From NCBI RefSeq assembly GCF_000471905.2, contig NW_006500357.1, forward strand, positions 3,394,309-3,458,308: a stretch of DNA of 64,000 nt, written 5' to 3'. The DNA is from Amborella trichopoda. Taxonomy: Eukaryota > Streptophyta > Magnoliopsida > Amborellales > Amborellaceae. Position 1 is the stretch's first letter, and each line of letters starts with the position of its first letter. Below the pieces are notes generated by a model that saw only the letters and a list, made by a program, of their open reading frames with translations, was not told the origin of the DNA and did no database searches. Positions 47,180-59,008 of this stretch are shown here, piece after piece. The position numbers and the translations under genes are program-made.

Positions 47180-48560
47180 TTATACAACTCGATATACCTG
47201 TGAACTCCTTAGAGGAAGGAGGGCTCCTCGAACACTCAGTAGGTACGTCATGCTCCTCTTCGTGGCAGGATCCAAGCTGGCCAGGTATGGTTGTTCGTCA
47301 GCATAAAGATGATCCTCAGGACCCCCAATCGTGAACAACTTCTCTAAGAAGTCCTCGCCTAAGAACAACATCATTGTCATAATGAAATACCGCCTGACGA
47401 CCCATAAGGCGGAGCACAAATGGAAAAACATCGACATTCCTCCCACTTAGAGACTTGTAAATGCTTGAGAAGTAAGCACCTAGCTAGCCGTATACATAAT
47501 GAATGGGGAAAGGAGTGTGCATGTTGCTTAACATCTTTAAGGATTGGTCCCTGCTCATAACCCGTGATCAATGCTGCACAAAATAAATTGAGCCATGGCA
47601 TATTTAAAGCCTTCAACCACATTACATGCCGCATAAAGGCACTCAAACATAATTACATATCCCCTTGACCCCAGAAGATAGATAGTATCGTCTAGCTTTT
47701 TGGGCCGCGGAGTTACAACAGTTAGTAAAGACATGGGTTTGTCACTCGTGTTCTGGATAGGGTTGGCCAGTTCATCTGTAGCCTTCCGCATGTCAAAAAA
47801 GTGGTTAATCCATACTTGGAAGTAAACATTTTGATTTTTGTGTTTGCCGACAGCAGTCATCTTCGTGAACTCTTCAAAAATCTCTTGTAAACACTCTGGT
47901 TTTCGAAGACTCTGATAGATTTTACCTCCAAAAATGATCTTGTCATCATGAGTAAACTCCTCATAGCGGTCTCCCCAAAGAGAGAGACCGCCAATAAAGT
48001 AAAGATCCAAAAGGGATATCCATGCTTACCCCCAATTGAAAAAGTTACAGTTGGTCTCTAAACACCATGTTTCCATATATTCTCTAACTACATTCCCACA
48101 CCTATCATAAGGATAAGCGGAACATTCACAGGCGCTTAAGAGCCCTGTTGCAAGGAGGGTCTCTCTGTAGTGAGCACATATTTCTCGTATCCAGCTGCAG
48201 TAGCCCATAATGAAACTAGTCTCCCCTTTACATCGAAATCCCTTTTCATGCCATTTCACTTTCTTATCATAAATCAAGTGGCCTAGAATAGGAAAGGACC
48301 TTGAACTGGTTGCATTTTTATGTGCAAAGTGAAGAAATAGAGGTTTTTGGCTTAAACCACGATGGGATCGGTGTGTGATTTATCTGCATTCCGCGGAGTC
48401 TACCAAGAAGTTGATAAAGATAGGCCATTGAAGCTATGTCGGGTATTCACTGTCATCTTCACATACAAGGTCATAACGAGGGAACTCGACACTTGTACAC
48501 TTACCTCGTCAATTTCCCCCATTGTTTGGGAAAGCCTTGGATCTCATGATGCGTAAGGAA
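47180..48560 (-). pseudogene. Second plant mobile domain (PMD) copy, degenerate
   Basis: Minus-strand pieces are co-linear with the PMD remnant at 3540-4620. These are MGYCSWIREICAHYRETLLA and YMETWCLETNCNFFNWG (48277-48026), then MDLYFIGGLSLWGDRYEEF (48010 onwards; the first copy has LDLYFVGGLPLLGKEYEEF), FQVWINHFFDM, and IYLLGSRGYVIMFECLYAAC. Frame changes at about 48020, 47640 and 47450 show it is broken. An N-terminal extension to about 48560 is likely. No LTRs or gag are seen around it. It lies next to the 77-bp array. Confidence 0.6.
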
Positions 48561-48607
48561 GAAATTCAGTGTTAAAAGGATGCCCTCGAAAATAAATATC
48601 ATAAGTT

Positions 48608-49430
48608 TGGGGTTCCCAACCTGCGACAGGTGCCTTTGTGGCTTAGGTCAAAGGTTCGATCCTTAGACTCAATGACTTCAGGTCTATGGTTCTCGACCTA
48701 CAACCGATGCCTTTGTGGCTCAAGTCAAAGGTTTAATCCTTAAACTCAATGACTTCGGGTCTATGGTTCCCAACATGCGACTGATGCCTTTGTGGCTGAG
48801 GTAAAAAGTACGATCCTTAGACTCGATGACTATAGGTCTATGGTTCCCAACCTACAACTGATGCCTTCGTGGCTTATGTCAAAGGTTCGATCCTTAGACT
48901 TGATGATTATAGGTCTATGGTTACTAACTTACGGCCAATGACTTTGTAACTTAGGTCAAAGGTTCGATCTTTATATTTTATGATTACATGTCTATGGTTC
49001 CCAATCTACGGCCGATGCCTTCGTGGCTTAGGTCAAAGGTTTGATCTCTAGAATTGATGATTACAAGTCTATAGCTCCCAACCTGCGACCGATGCCTTTA
49101 TGTTTCAGGTCAAAGGTTCTATCTTTAGACTGAATGATTACAGGTCTATGATTCTCAACCTGTGACAGAAGCCTTCGTGGCTCAGGTCAAAGGTTCGATC
49201 CTTAGACTCGATGATTACAAGTCTATGGTTCCCATCCTACGACCGACGCCTTCTTGACTTAGGTTAAAGGTTCAATTCTTAGACTCAATGATTACATGTC
49301 TATGATTCCCAACCTACGACGTGCCTTTGTGGCTCAGGTCAAAGGTTCGATCCTTATACTCAATACCTATAGGTCCATGATTCCAACCTACGACTAATGC
49401 CCATAAGGCTTAAGAGGTTTGATCTTTAGG
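48608..49430. repeat. 77-bp tandem array, about 11 units
   Basis: The anchor tgcctttgtggct (with variants) starts at 48631, 48708, 48785, 48862, 48939, 49016, 49093, 49170 and 49247, which gives eight successive spacings of exactly 77. Units at 49322 and 49398 follow at 75 and 76. Units differ from each other by many substitutions but almost no indels. Most units contain GGTTCGATCC, identical to the tRNA B-box core, preceded by GTGGCTCAGGTC, which is A-box-like. They also contain ggttcccaacc, which can fold on itself. Decayed units continue to about 49500. No open frame is maintained, since 77 is not a multiple of three. Confidence 0.92.
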
Positions 49431-49439
49431 TCCTATAAA

Positions 49440-50520
49440 ATTGTGGGTTTCAATTGATAGTCAAAGCCTGTAGCAAAGGGGTTTAATCCCTTAATTCAAT
49501 ATCCCAACTTAGGATCGATACTTTTGTAAAGGTCCTGACCTGATTGAAGTATTCAACTCACGACCAATTGAGGAGGGCTTAATGAGAAAAATCCCCAAAT
49601 TTCCTTAGTAACAAGAAGATTCACCGAAATCTCGAGCAATCCGTAATAGATTTGCAGAAATTTGGGCACATCCTCCCCATGGAAATTGAATCTTCAAAAA
49701 TCCCAAATGCCAAATTGATCGAAAGTTGAAATTGGGGGAATAGTTTGGAGCATCAACCCAGACAAAAAAGGTGGCATAAACCCCAAAAAGTTGTTGGACC
49801 AATCTCCCTGTCGTGAGCAGATGCTCATGAATCAGTTTATGGCTAGGAAGAAGAAAGAAAAGGGGGACAATGCAAAGCAAATATGGAAATAAAGATGGTA
49901 AGCACTCACCATTTTTTAGCTATTATGGTTGAAATGAGAATGTGGGAGTCGCCAAAACTTGAAGCGCTCAAGACTGCAGGCGTCGCTTGTAGCAAATGAG
50001 ACACCTATTAATCTTTAGTTCTTGCTAAAATGCTGGGAGAAGTTGTAGAGATTTCTTTCAAGAGAATGTGACTAAAGGGGCTCTCTTGGAGAGTTTTACT
50101 AGAATACTTAAAGGAAATACTAGAAGGAAAGAGGGTTTTCCAGAGATGGTAATGAAGGACGATGTAGGAAGAGCATCTGGGGAAAATGAAGATGAAGGAA
50201 GAGCATTTGGGGAAAATTCGATGTCTGGGTACGTTATACCTCGATTTGTGCTAAAAAGACGGCGTGAGAATTATGGTTTATCGCAGTTTTACCAAATTGC
50301 CCTTACCAAAACAATAAGAGGATTTTACTCGGTTACCCAAGTATTTTTCAAAAACCTAGAGATATCAGGTTCGTGTTTGAAATTAAAAACGCGAACTGAA
50401 GATATGTGTTTGATGGACGCAAGGTGATGCAAAATGCAATAAAAAATTCAAAATGTGAACAAAGTGATATGAAATAAAAGCTTCGTTGATAGAAGTTTCT
50501 GGGACTGAGTCTTTACATGT
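49440..50520. other. Spacer with an isolated plus-strand ORF, function unknown
   Basis: A 119-codon frame at 50068-50427 (plus) has an internal near-duplicate (GRASGENEDEGRAFGEN) but no known motif, promoter or splice evidence. I do not recognise it and would not treat it as a gene. Confidence 0.3.
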
Positions 50521-50523
50521 TGT

Positions 50524-51000
50524 TCAAAAAAAAAGAGAGGAAAAGAGAAAAAAAGAATAAAAAAAATGAAAGACAAGCCAACTAATTTGGCTCAAGTCAG
50601 GGCAAGTTCCCCTTGTGAGCTTTCTCTTCACTGAGCTCAAGCTCTCCCTCGCATGTTTGGCTTCTCCTTGATAGAAGTTTGATATGCTTCGGTAATTCTC
50701 CACTTCCTGGCGTAGCCAATACACCACCTCCCGAAGATGAGCAATCTCCTAAGACTTAGGTCCTTCATCAGGCAAGGCTGCCTCAGGGATGTCTCCCTCA
50801 TCTTCGGAGGAGATTCTCATGGACTTTGAGTTTTCAAGACTTTTGCAGCTACTCTTGAGCAGCAATTGAGGGAGGGACATTGCCGGAATGTTCTTTACTG
50901 CCCAGAATTGGGGCAGTGAGGTGCGGATTAAGACGAGTCTCCAAGAGATGAGGGAACTTAGGAGATGCTATGGTTAAAGATATGAGGTGCCGTTCGATCC
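50524..51000 (-). pseudogene. Coiled-coil fragment resembling the tail of PMD proteins
   Basis: On the minus strand, EIAHLREVVYWLRQEVENY runs into ISNFYQGEAKHARESLSSVK (about 50744-50610). The heptad-like pattern and SRLREE/AHLREV-like words resemble the C-terminal coiled coil at 6347-6748. It sits upstream, not downstream, of the 47180-48560 PMD remnant, so it comes from another copy or a rearrangement. Confidence 0.35.
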
Positions 51001-53530
51001 CATATTTATAGACCTCTTATGAGAGATCCGAAAGGTTGTTTTCTTGGGAAGATGAAGAAATGATGTTGAGTAGAATGAGAATTGAAAACTCAAACAGCTA
51101 TCTGAGCTTTGATAAATGTAGAGGCTTTCTAGGAAATAATGTTAGAGAAAATTTTAAGGCATGCATAAAGAAAAGTAATGTTAGCAAAGTCACCCAAATC
51201 ACTGTTTGCTACATGCTTTAGGGTGGCGGTTTTGTTGGGTGTATTTTTTGTCGCATACAAGGACCATATGCGTTTTGATGATGATATGTCAGTTAAGCTT
51301 CGTATAAGGCTCAATGATAATGAAATTCCCCGTGTGATATGGAAAGGCTTGATATGTGCCTACAAAAATCTTGACTTGTTGGTTTGTCCTTAAAGGTCTT
51401 AATTCACGACTGATAATATCAAAAGCTCGTCAGCTGAACATATTCAAGGTTGACATAAAGCCATCTCATCTTGAAATAAGTTCTAGGATATATATACTCC
51501 TAAGCTTCTATGTACGCCTATCCATGTGATATGTGGAGGAACATATACGACTTAATATTGACATCCATCGTTGGTTATACACATGTGCTATAACTTACGA
51601 TCAATGATAAGATGTCATGAAGACGTTTATATTTCAGACGTAACTCAAGAATGCATATATTCCCGGGCAAATAAATTCCCCTCCATTGGATACTGGAGGA
51701 GTTATGGGAGAGATGTAATATGACTCTTTAAAAAATCCATCGTATGTTGAAATAATGGGGTTTTGACTGATGGAGTTTAAAAGAAACCTAGTCATGATAT
51801 ATTGAGGTGAATTCTTAAAAAATATATAAAGGCCTCATGTGCCTTAAAGTCCAAGGGTGATATGAGATATATGGACTTAGCTTAACCCATGTCCTTATCC
51901 ACATGCCCTAACTAACACCCCGAAGCTCGACGCCTTTGGGACCAAATTGAGACTCTCATAAAACCACGTTAAAGTACTGTGACCCCTTCTTGAAGTTTCA
52001 TATTAGTCGGAGGTTGGATAGCTTGTTGACCATGTCTCGTACTTTCTAGACATAACAATATTCTAGAAATGGGTTGCATATTTTTCCTAGAGATATGTAC
52101 TCCTTGAGAGGACATATCTCATAGGTTGATCAAATATTGATTGCAGTATTGATATAGAGTGAGAGAAGAGAGATCAAAGAAAAAGAAATTGATTCCATGC
52201 TCTGAAATACCCCTTTGAGGCCCATTTTCTGCAAGGGACAAGGACGTAGGATTAGCATCCATGTTATAGATCAGGTATATGGGTTGAGATCCCATTCGAT
52301 GTTATCTCCTTTTATATGTCATACGTCTTGTTTTATTATAAACGAATGTATAGGTCTCGAGGCTATAATCAAGGGTTAGTTGGCCTTATTTTCTTTTTAC
52401 CACATTATTTGGTCAATGTAAATCATAACAGGGGATTAACTTCTAGAAATATTTCGTTCCCATTATATAATATAAAAAACCTATGTTTCTATGATATTGA
52501 ATGTACAGAAAAATTTGGCCCCGAATGTGTTCTCTTCTGGTAAAACATTTAATTGGAGTCTAAATATATTTTAAATGATATTTCCCTTTTTAAAACATCA
52601 AATACCCCATTTTCCTGCGGCAATTCACATTTCGGAGCACCCAAGTCGTGACTGCACCTAAAACCATGTTGTTGCAGAGGGTTATGCAACCTTGGTATTC
52701 CTAAGGCTGAACTAATTTTGGGTGAGGCCACAACTGCACATAGTGTATGTGGTGCATGATAGGATTAAAAAGAAGAGTATAACCATGGACAGACCATATT
52801 TTGTGTGGCCTAAGGTAGCCAAACTCCTTGTGACCTGCATGTGTGACATGTGTATTTACACACGTTGCGCACGTGTCACCATGTGGAGTAGGGATGTGGA
52901 ACATTCACACCTACTCTAGTGTGACTAAAATGTGGCACATGGTGTACACATGTCCCACGTGCTCAGACATGTGGCTGGAGGGGGTGCTTATGCATCCATA
53001 CAGGCATGTCCACCAGTTGGACCACCATACGGGTCTAGAGTTGATGCATGCACAAGCACACCAGTTTGCATGACGTGCACATCCACAGCGCTAGCATGGA
53101 CATGTTGTCATTCCTTGTGCGGGACCATCATGGGCCTAAGGGGCACACACCGTGTCAAGTGTGTGTTCGATATGCTTAGACTGGCCTCGGACATCCCGAT
53201 CACACCTGTGCCTGCAATACGTACCCCCAAATCAAACCTAAAACCGAAAGGTGCCTACAAACTCTTGAAAAACTTGAAGACAATAAAGCGAGAAATTATT
53301 CGGAAATTGATGTGCTTGTCCCATACTTTCCCGAAACTACTATAGTTCTCGATGCAAAAAGAACAAAGATAAACCATACTGTGTGTGAAGCATGACATTT
53401 AGATCCAAGAGGAAACCTCCATTTAGTCGCTTTGAGTGATGCATGGCTATCAAATCCGAGAGCCAAACTTCATCGAGTTGTTTCGAACCATGCATGATAA
53501 TAAGATTCAAGAGAAAACCTCCATCAAGCT
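51001..53530. other. Intergenic stretch, no gene recognised
   Basis: The part 52800-53160 is rich in cacgtg/catgtg/acacgt words. The 137-codon frame at 52932-53345 has no recognisable domain. Near 53400-53525 an imperfect duplication of aagaggaaacctcca leads into the primer-binding-site-like motif at 53531. Confidence 0.45.
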
Positions 53531-53542
53531 ACTCTGATACCA
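53531..53542 (-). other. tRNA-iMet-type primer-binding-site motif of an LTR element
   Basis: The minus strand reads TGGTATCAGAGT, eleven of twelve bases of the common plant PBS for initiator tRNA-Met. CA (53545-53544) and one spacer base lie just before it. A 5' LTR would extend from 53544 to higher coordinates, and a TATA-like word (minus, about 53933-53942) fits. I see no gag or pol on the other side. Confidence 0.45.
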
Positions 53543-54315
53543 ATGTACGACACTGTAAGCATCCCAATGCAACAAAAACTAAAAAATACAACTATCGAAT
53601 GGAGGCTACATACATTTTCCAGTTACAATCTACCTTTTAGATTGGATTGCTCCATTTCGGACATCAAGATATTTATGCTGCCCTCTTAGGTTACCTTTCT
53701 CTGATTATTGGAACCAGGAGGATAATTCAAAGCATAAATCCCAAGCCTCAATGGATGGCTGAAAATTCTCAATTTTGACAGAAGGGAGATTTGTGGCTAG
53801 GGTTTTTAAGTTTCTTAGAAGAGGAAGAGAAAGAGGGACGTGGGTCTTTTCAACACCTTTCAGAGATAGTGGTGGAAAGGGTGAGAAGAGTTATGTGCAA
53901 CCAAAACCCTTTATATCTCTACAATTCTCTTGTTATAAAGGTCCCCATTTACATGACTCTCTCCACATATGATTACCTAAATTTTGTTAGTTAACCATAT
54001 AGAGCGATTCAAATCTTTTGGATAAGATTTCAACTAACAATCTTAATAAAAAAAAATTATCTCATTTCTCGACCCTTAATAATCAAAATGGTTTCATGGA
54101 GGGCTATCCACTCACAAGAGGTAGACCACCCAAGTCCAACATTTAGGAAATTGAAGAAAATAGGCATATATGAGGATTTTCCATCTAGAATTGTCAACCT
54201 CTTTATCTTGATTTGACTTGGCGATTTGGAGTTGGATATGTAACTTTCAAACACTTAATGGAGCCATGCATGTGTTAAATTGCAGTGACACAAATATATT
54301 ATCGCTTTTGGCATG

Positions 54316-55140
54316 GTCTAGTCTTCTAGTATTTAGTTGGAATCCTTTTTTTTTTTTTTTTTTAAGGATCATTACTACCATTTCGTCTAGTCTTCCCGTA
54401 TTTAGTTGGAATCCATTTTTCTAAGGATCATTACTACCATTTTGCTCATAAAAACAACACGCAAAAGATTATTCAGAAAAAGAAAGTAAACAAGACTATG
54501 GTTAACATCTCTTGTCTAGAAACTCCCTGCTTGGCCAATTTGCCTGCAATCTCATTAGCCTTCCCATAAACATGTAAGAAGAATACCTCTTAACTGCACA
54601 GAAATCCAAAATCACAAACCAAATTTGTCTAAGATGCCATGGGACCGTTTTGTTCTTTCTCTCACCACTTGATGACATTCATGGAATTTAACCCCGCTAA
54701 GTCAACCACTGCGAATTGTTTCTCTTGCTTGTATAATCCTCAAAACTATTTAAAACCACCAATATCTTTGCTTCATTAGCCGTAGCTTGATCACAAGGAC
54801 CAGAAAAAGCCACAAAAATAGTTTGTCAATGATCCCTACCTACACCACTAAACCCACATTTCATACGTATTGAACACCCATGAACCAAGGATGATAGTGG
54901 AGTCCACATACAATGGTCTACTATTACGGGACACCATCTTAACTAGGTCTTAAGTATTGAAAAAAATATCATGTCTTAAAAAAACCCAACATTCTTTTGA
55001 CCCCAGTACCCAACTAGCGATGGAATTCAATATCTTACTTTTCAATTTTTCTTAATCCATTACGCTACCATCAAAAGACTTCCTATTCCTCTCCATCAAC
55101 AGTAGTGTTGCTCTCGTACCTTTCCAAACCGTCTCGAGTT
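54316..55140 (-). pseudogene. LINE remnant (C-terminal RNase H and tail), minus strand
   Basis: Read on the minus strand: ATLLLMERNRKSFDG (about 55110-55066, the W..ERN.R.F region before RNase H), FVAFSGPCDQATANEAKILVV (about 54820-54758), and YGKANEIAGKLAKQGVSRQ (about 54575-54519, the end of RNase H). A poly(A) tail is seen as the T-run at about 54346-54363. The frame has stops. The tail area is duplicated (54316-54384 and 54385-54443), and only the first copy keeps the long T-run. Confidence 0.7.
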
Positions 55141-55194
55141 CTTATCATCAATAATACAAGAAACATTCCTTAGATTTAAACTCATCGATTGTAT

Positions 55195-55271
55195 CTCCTG
55201 TTTTATTTTAATTTTTCATTGTAATTACTCTTTTATCTTAATAATATTTGATACTCGTCAAAAAAAAAAAG
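55195..55271 (+). repeat. Possible LINE/SINE 3' end with A-tail
   Basis: tgtatctcctgttttattt, with a T-rich stretch, cttaataatatttgatactcg and then eleven A, resembles the 3' ends of plant LINEs. No coding part is attached on the plus strand. Confidence 0.35.
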
Positions 55272-55274
55272 ATT

Positions 55275-57960
55275 TAAACGCGTGCCCAACACCATAAACC
55301 CTGTGTGAAATCACAGTGAATGAAGCAGCTTACATGCATGCAATGGCTTTGCCCCTACCATATAATAAATGATATGCAAAACCCTAAATATAATTACTCA
55401 CTAATACAAGTCTTAAACTAAACTAATAAGGTAGCAAATGTCACGGCATGCGACATCATGACGCCAAGATGATGTAGAGAGAGATAGCGAGATGATGCCA
55501 CCGGCCATGCCATGATGCTATGAGACCACATAATGAATCCTTCTGTGACATTAGTGATGATTAGTATGTTCTTTTTTATTTCCTTTTTTTTTTTTTCTTT
55601 TTCTTTTTTTTGTACAGGAGAATGATTAAAATGCCTCTAATCTTTAGGATTATGACAAGATGGGTCTTTGTATTGCCTTTCTTTTTTATTTTTGAGACAC
55701 CCAAAAATACTTGCTCTTTCCAAATACGACATCAACTCCATCCATCCGTGTTTAATTTAGAGAAAAATGTCCCCATAATTTTGACAATAATCTCCACGGT
55801 GGGCGAGTGAGCCGGCATGAAGCATATTCCCTTCTAAACTTCAACCATGCTCCTCCCCCAATATCACCACCAGATCCTTTTTCCGGTAGGTCGGGCAATG
55901 ATTGGCTCGAACCTGCCCAGCCTAAAAAATTAGAGCTTGGGCCATAAAATGTATCCCGAGTGCTTGGCCAAGGCCTGTCCAGCCGGTCTTGAGAGGACAA
56001 GGGCGGGGATGGGGACAACGCTTACCCGGCCAGGCCCGGCTTGTCAACCTTAACTTTCCCCTGAAAGTTTCTAAATTTCACTTTTGTTTTGGGTTGGGAT
56101 AAGCTCAAACTCCTTGCTTTACTTATTTTGGCTAAGTTCTAAATAATTTCTTACTTTTTATCTTTCTGGGACTAAACTAAAATATGATATGGATCGTTGG
56201 TGGGGAATGTTTATTATTTATAGATAACAAGATGCCGAAAACATGATATTTGCTGGATCGTAAAGCTCTTTATATACTTTAATTTGGTCAAATATTGATT
56301 GACTGGCTTTAGCTTAAAGACACGTCCGCCGATATCTCTCCTTTTTACTTTTTCTATATTGTTTTTTTTTTTTTCAATAAGTTATGGTGTTGTTAAACTA
56401 GGGCTATAATTTTTTAATATTAGAACCATTTTGAATTGTATAATACAACATAATATAGGGATTGTGTTTTCTTAGGGAAACGTTCAATATACAAATATCT
56501 TTATTATAGATCTATCCTCCATTGCATTAACCTAAACCCTGTTACATATGTAATTGTGATTAACTTGTGCCTTCATAACATGGTGGTGATAAATTTAATT
56601 ACTAACTAGCTTTCAAAAAAAAAAAAAACTAGTGGATAAAGAGGATCTTGAGTAGAGGAACATTTCATTTTCGCATTGTTGTGACTACATGTTATGCGTC
56701 CATCGATGTCAGCCTTGGCCGACCCCATGCTGGTCCCGAGAGCCCAGTAAAAGAGGAGGTTGTGCTAGATAGGCAGCCTGTAAAATTTTGCCACATCTTT
56801 TCACAAGTCCTGGAACTTTAAGACGACTCCAAATAGTTGAAATAAAACTCGGATGATAATAATATTATGCATCCATCAATGATTTTAGTACCAAAAAGAA
56901 AATGAGAAAATGGGGCATGATTAAATAAGTGAGGAGGCCCATTTGGGTTTTAAATTAAATGAATCTAGCTCCAATTTGAGCTGGAATGAACTGGACATAT
57001 GGGCCACTCCACTCCAACCCTTGATCCGTAAGAGCCGAAGCACATTGATGGTCCAGATCATTTCTTGGGTGGAAGTGATGGTCCGTATGAGCGAGGTTCA
57101 ATGGACCCTTTTCCTCATTATCATACAAGTGTAGTGCTGCGTTGGATATAAATAGCATCCAGTGGATAAACGAGGTAAAAGTAAAATGAGTGTTTTGCCA
57201 GAGATAGAGGGACATATTTGAATAAAGTCAAAAGATTCTATGCTCCCATAAATCATGTCCTCCATTTTAGTGTTTAAAAAACTGGATCTCTAGAGGGTCA
57301 TATGGAATATTGGTTTGGATAACTAATCCTTGATCAGAATAAGTGAATCGGACCAATTCTCTTGTGTGAGAATTGACCCATAAACATCAGAGATTAAATA
57401 ATAATAATAATAATAAATATACTGTGTAGAAATCGAATAGTTCGACCAGATTGAACAATAATAATAATAATAAATATACTGTGTGGAAATCGAATAGTCC
57501 GACCAGCCCGTATTGTGTGTTCCTTGACAGACTTGCCCGGTTCCTCACAAAATGGGGCAAGTCCATAGAAACCAGGTTGGTCAAATTAAGTGATTCCCTA
57601 TCGAGGCTTGGTTTCTAAATAACTACTCCATCCATTCACTCTCCGATAAAAGAAATAGCCCCAATTTTTTTTTTTTTTTTTTGGCCCATTATTGTTTTTC
57701 TTATTTTAAAATAGATCAAAATATTTAAGAACTCATCATCATCATTTTAACATTTTTTCAATTAATTTAGGTGGGCTAGAATCTTGATTATCCATTATGC
57801 TCTATTAAATATGATATCCTCAATAAAATTGTAAGTCCTTTTATGTTCTCCAATCACATTCTTTTGGCCACAAAAAGTTTAAGACCTGAAAATCCAAAAT
57901 TCCATTTTATAAAATAATCGAAATTCCAAAACCTGTTCAGCCCTTTGGCCCAAGGGCATA
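55275..57960. other. Intergenic stretch, no gene recognised
   Basis: AT-rich with homopolymers. A GC-rich patch at 55800-56045 with ggcccggc/gccaggcc words resembles the patch at 17335-17480. A duplication is at 57395-57508. The frames on both strands have no known domain. Confidence 0.5.
57395..57508. repeat. Tandem duplication with an ATA microsatellite
   Basis: (aat)n followed by aaatatactgtgt(a/g)gaaatc and gaatagt(t/c)cgaccag occurs twice back to back, with few differences between copies. Confidence 0.8.
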
Positions 57961-58157
57961 ATTGTACAGTATGATCACGCCGGAGCATGAAATACCAATA
58001 ATATGGTGGGGGAGAGATTGGGAGTTTGGAAGGTTCGCGTGTCGCAGCTTTATTCGACTGCAACTGCGGCATCATAAAACAAAGAAGAATCGAATCACGG
58101 AAAAGCTCCGGCGCAACCCTTTCTGGAAATGCCGCTCCTACCCCACAAAAAAAAAAA

Positions 58158-58254
58158 TAATTTCTCTCTCTCTCTCTCTCTCTACATCTCACCTCCACCT
58201 CCTCTCTCTCTACTACTCTCTACCTCACTCTCTCTCTCTCTCTCTCTCTCTCTG
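58158..58254. repeat. (CT)n microsatellites
   Basis: Two nearly pure CT runs (58158-58181 and 58228-58252) lie just upstream of a small plus-strand ORF. CT runs are common in plant leaders but also occur in many repeats of this window. Confidence 0.9.
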
Positions 58255-58284
58255 CACTCATGAATTTTCAGCCGAGGAATCCTA

Positions 58285-58545
58285 ATGATTACAAATGAAA
58301 CCCATCAGCATTTTCGAACGGAAAATGAGGATCACATCGACGGAGAAGCCATTCTCTCTCTCTCTAACTCTCAGGAACCAAACGAAACAGTCACTGTCAA
58401 TGATTGCGACTGTGGCTCACTTGCTACTGATATTGTAGCAGTGCGGCCGCCGATACCTTCCTCAATTATAAAGCGTACGATAGATAGGCAGTGGGTTTCT
58501 CACTTGCCTGCCCTTTTTGCGGACGCTTTTCAGTTGGGAATTTAA
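58285..58545 (+). CDS. Small hypothetical ORF (86 aa), uncertain
   Basis: An ATG at 58285 follows a CT-rich stretch that looks like a plant 5' leader and opens an 86-codon frame (starts MITNETHQHFRTENEDHIDG, ends ALFADAFQLGI). I recognise no domain. An upstream out-of-frame ATG at 58260 ends after a few codons. It is convergent with the BYPASS1-like gene 464 bases away. It may be a short gene, the first exon of a broken gene, or chance. Confidence 0.2.
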   Translation: MITNETHQHFRTENEDHIDGEAILSLSNSQEPNETVTVNDCDCGSLATDIVAVRPPIPSSIIKRTIDRQWVSHLPALFADAFQLGI

Positions 58546-59008
58546 GAGAATAAACTTGAAATCAAACTAAAATTAAAGGAGAACGGCGTCTAGAGAGAGA
58601 AAACCCACGAAAATTACTCCAAATGGATTAGAGAGAGAAACAACAGGAAGCTTTTCAATTTTCTTTTTTTTGGCAGTGTATGTCTGATTACAGGGGAAAA
58701 TGTGGGCAGGCTTTGAAGCTTTTAACCTCTTTCCTTCCTTTTTACTCGACTTTTTTTCAAAATAAAGTAATAAATTACAGAGATGTTTCCTGATACCTAA
58801 AAACCCAACAACTATCTGATCCAAATCCAAATCCGGTGTCCTGCTGGTTAGAGAGAAAAAGAGGAAGAGTGATTTCTCTCTCCTCTGCAAAAATATGGCA
58901 GAGAGGCCTCTGATTCAAGGAAGCCACAGTTGATGCTGCGAAAGGGGGGAGAGAGGGGGGGGGTGAAGAGATAGAGATAGAGAAAGTGTTATCTTTCTCT
59001 CTCTACTC

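Noticed and set aside
48640..48720. True tRNA gene in the 77-bp units
   Set aside because: The A-box-like and B-box words are too close together, and no acceptor or anticodon arms can be drawn consistently.
48608..49430. CRISPR-like array
   Set aside because: The 77-bp units are repeated over their whole length with no unique spacers, and the DNA is plant nuclear.
50068..50427. 119-codon plus-strand ORF with an internal near-duplicate
   Set aside because: No known domain, no leader or splice evidence, and it lies in a repeat-derived region.
52932..53345. 137-codon plus-strand ORF
   Set aside because: No recognisable motif. The region is rich in cacatg/cacgtg words in which stops are rare by composition. 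No splice or promoter support.
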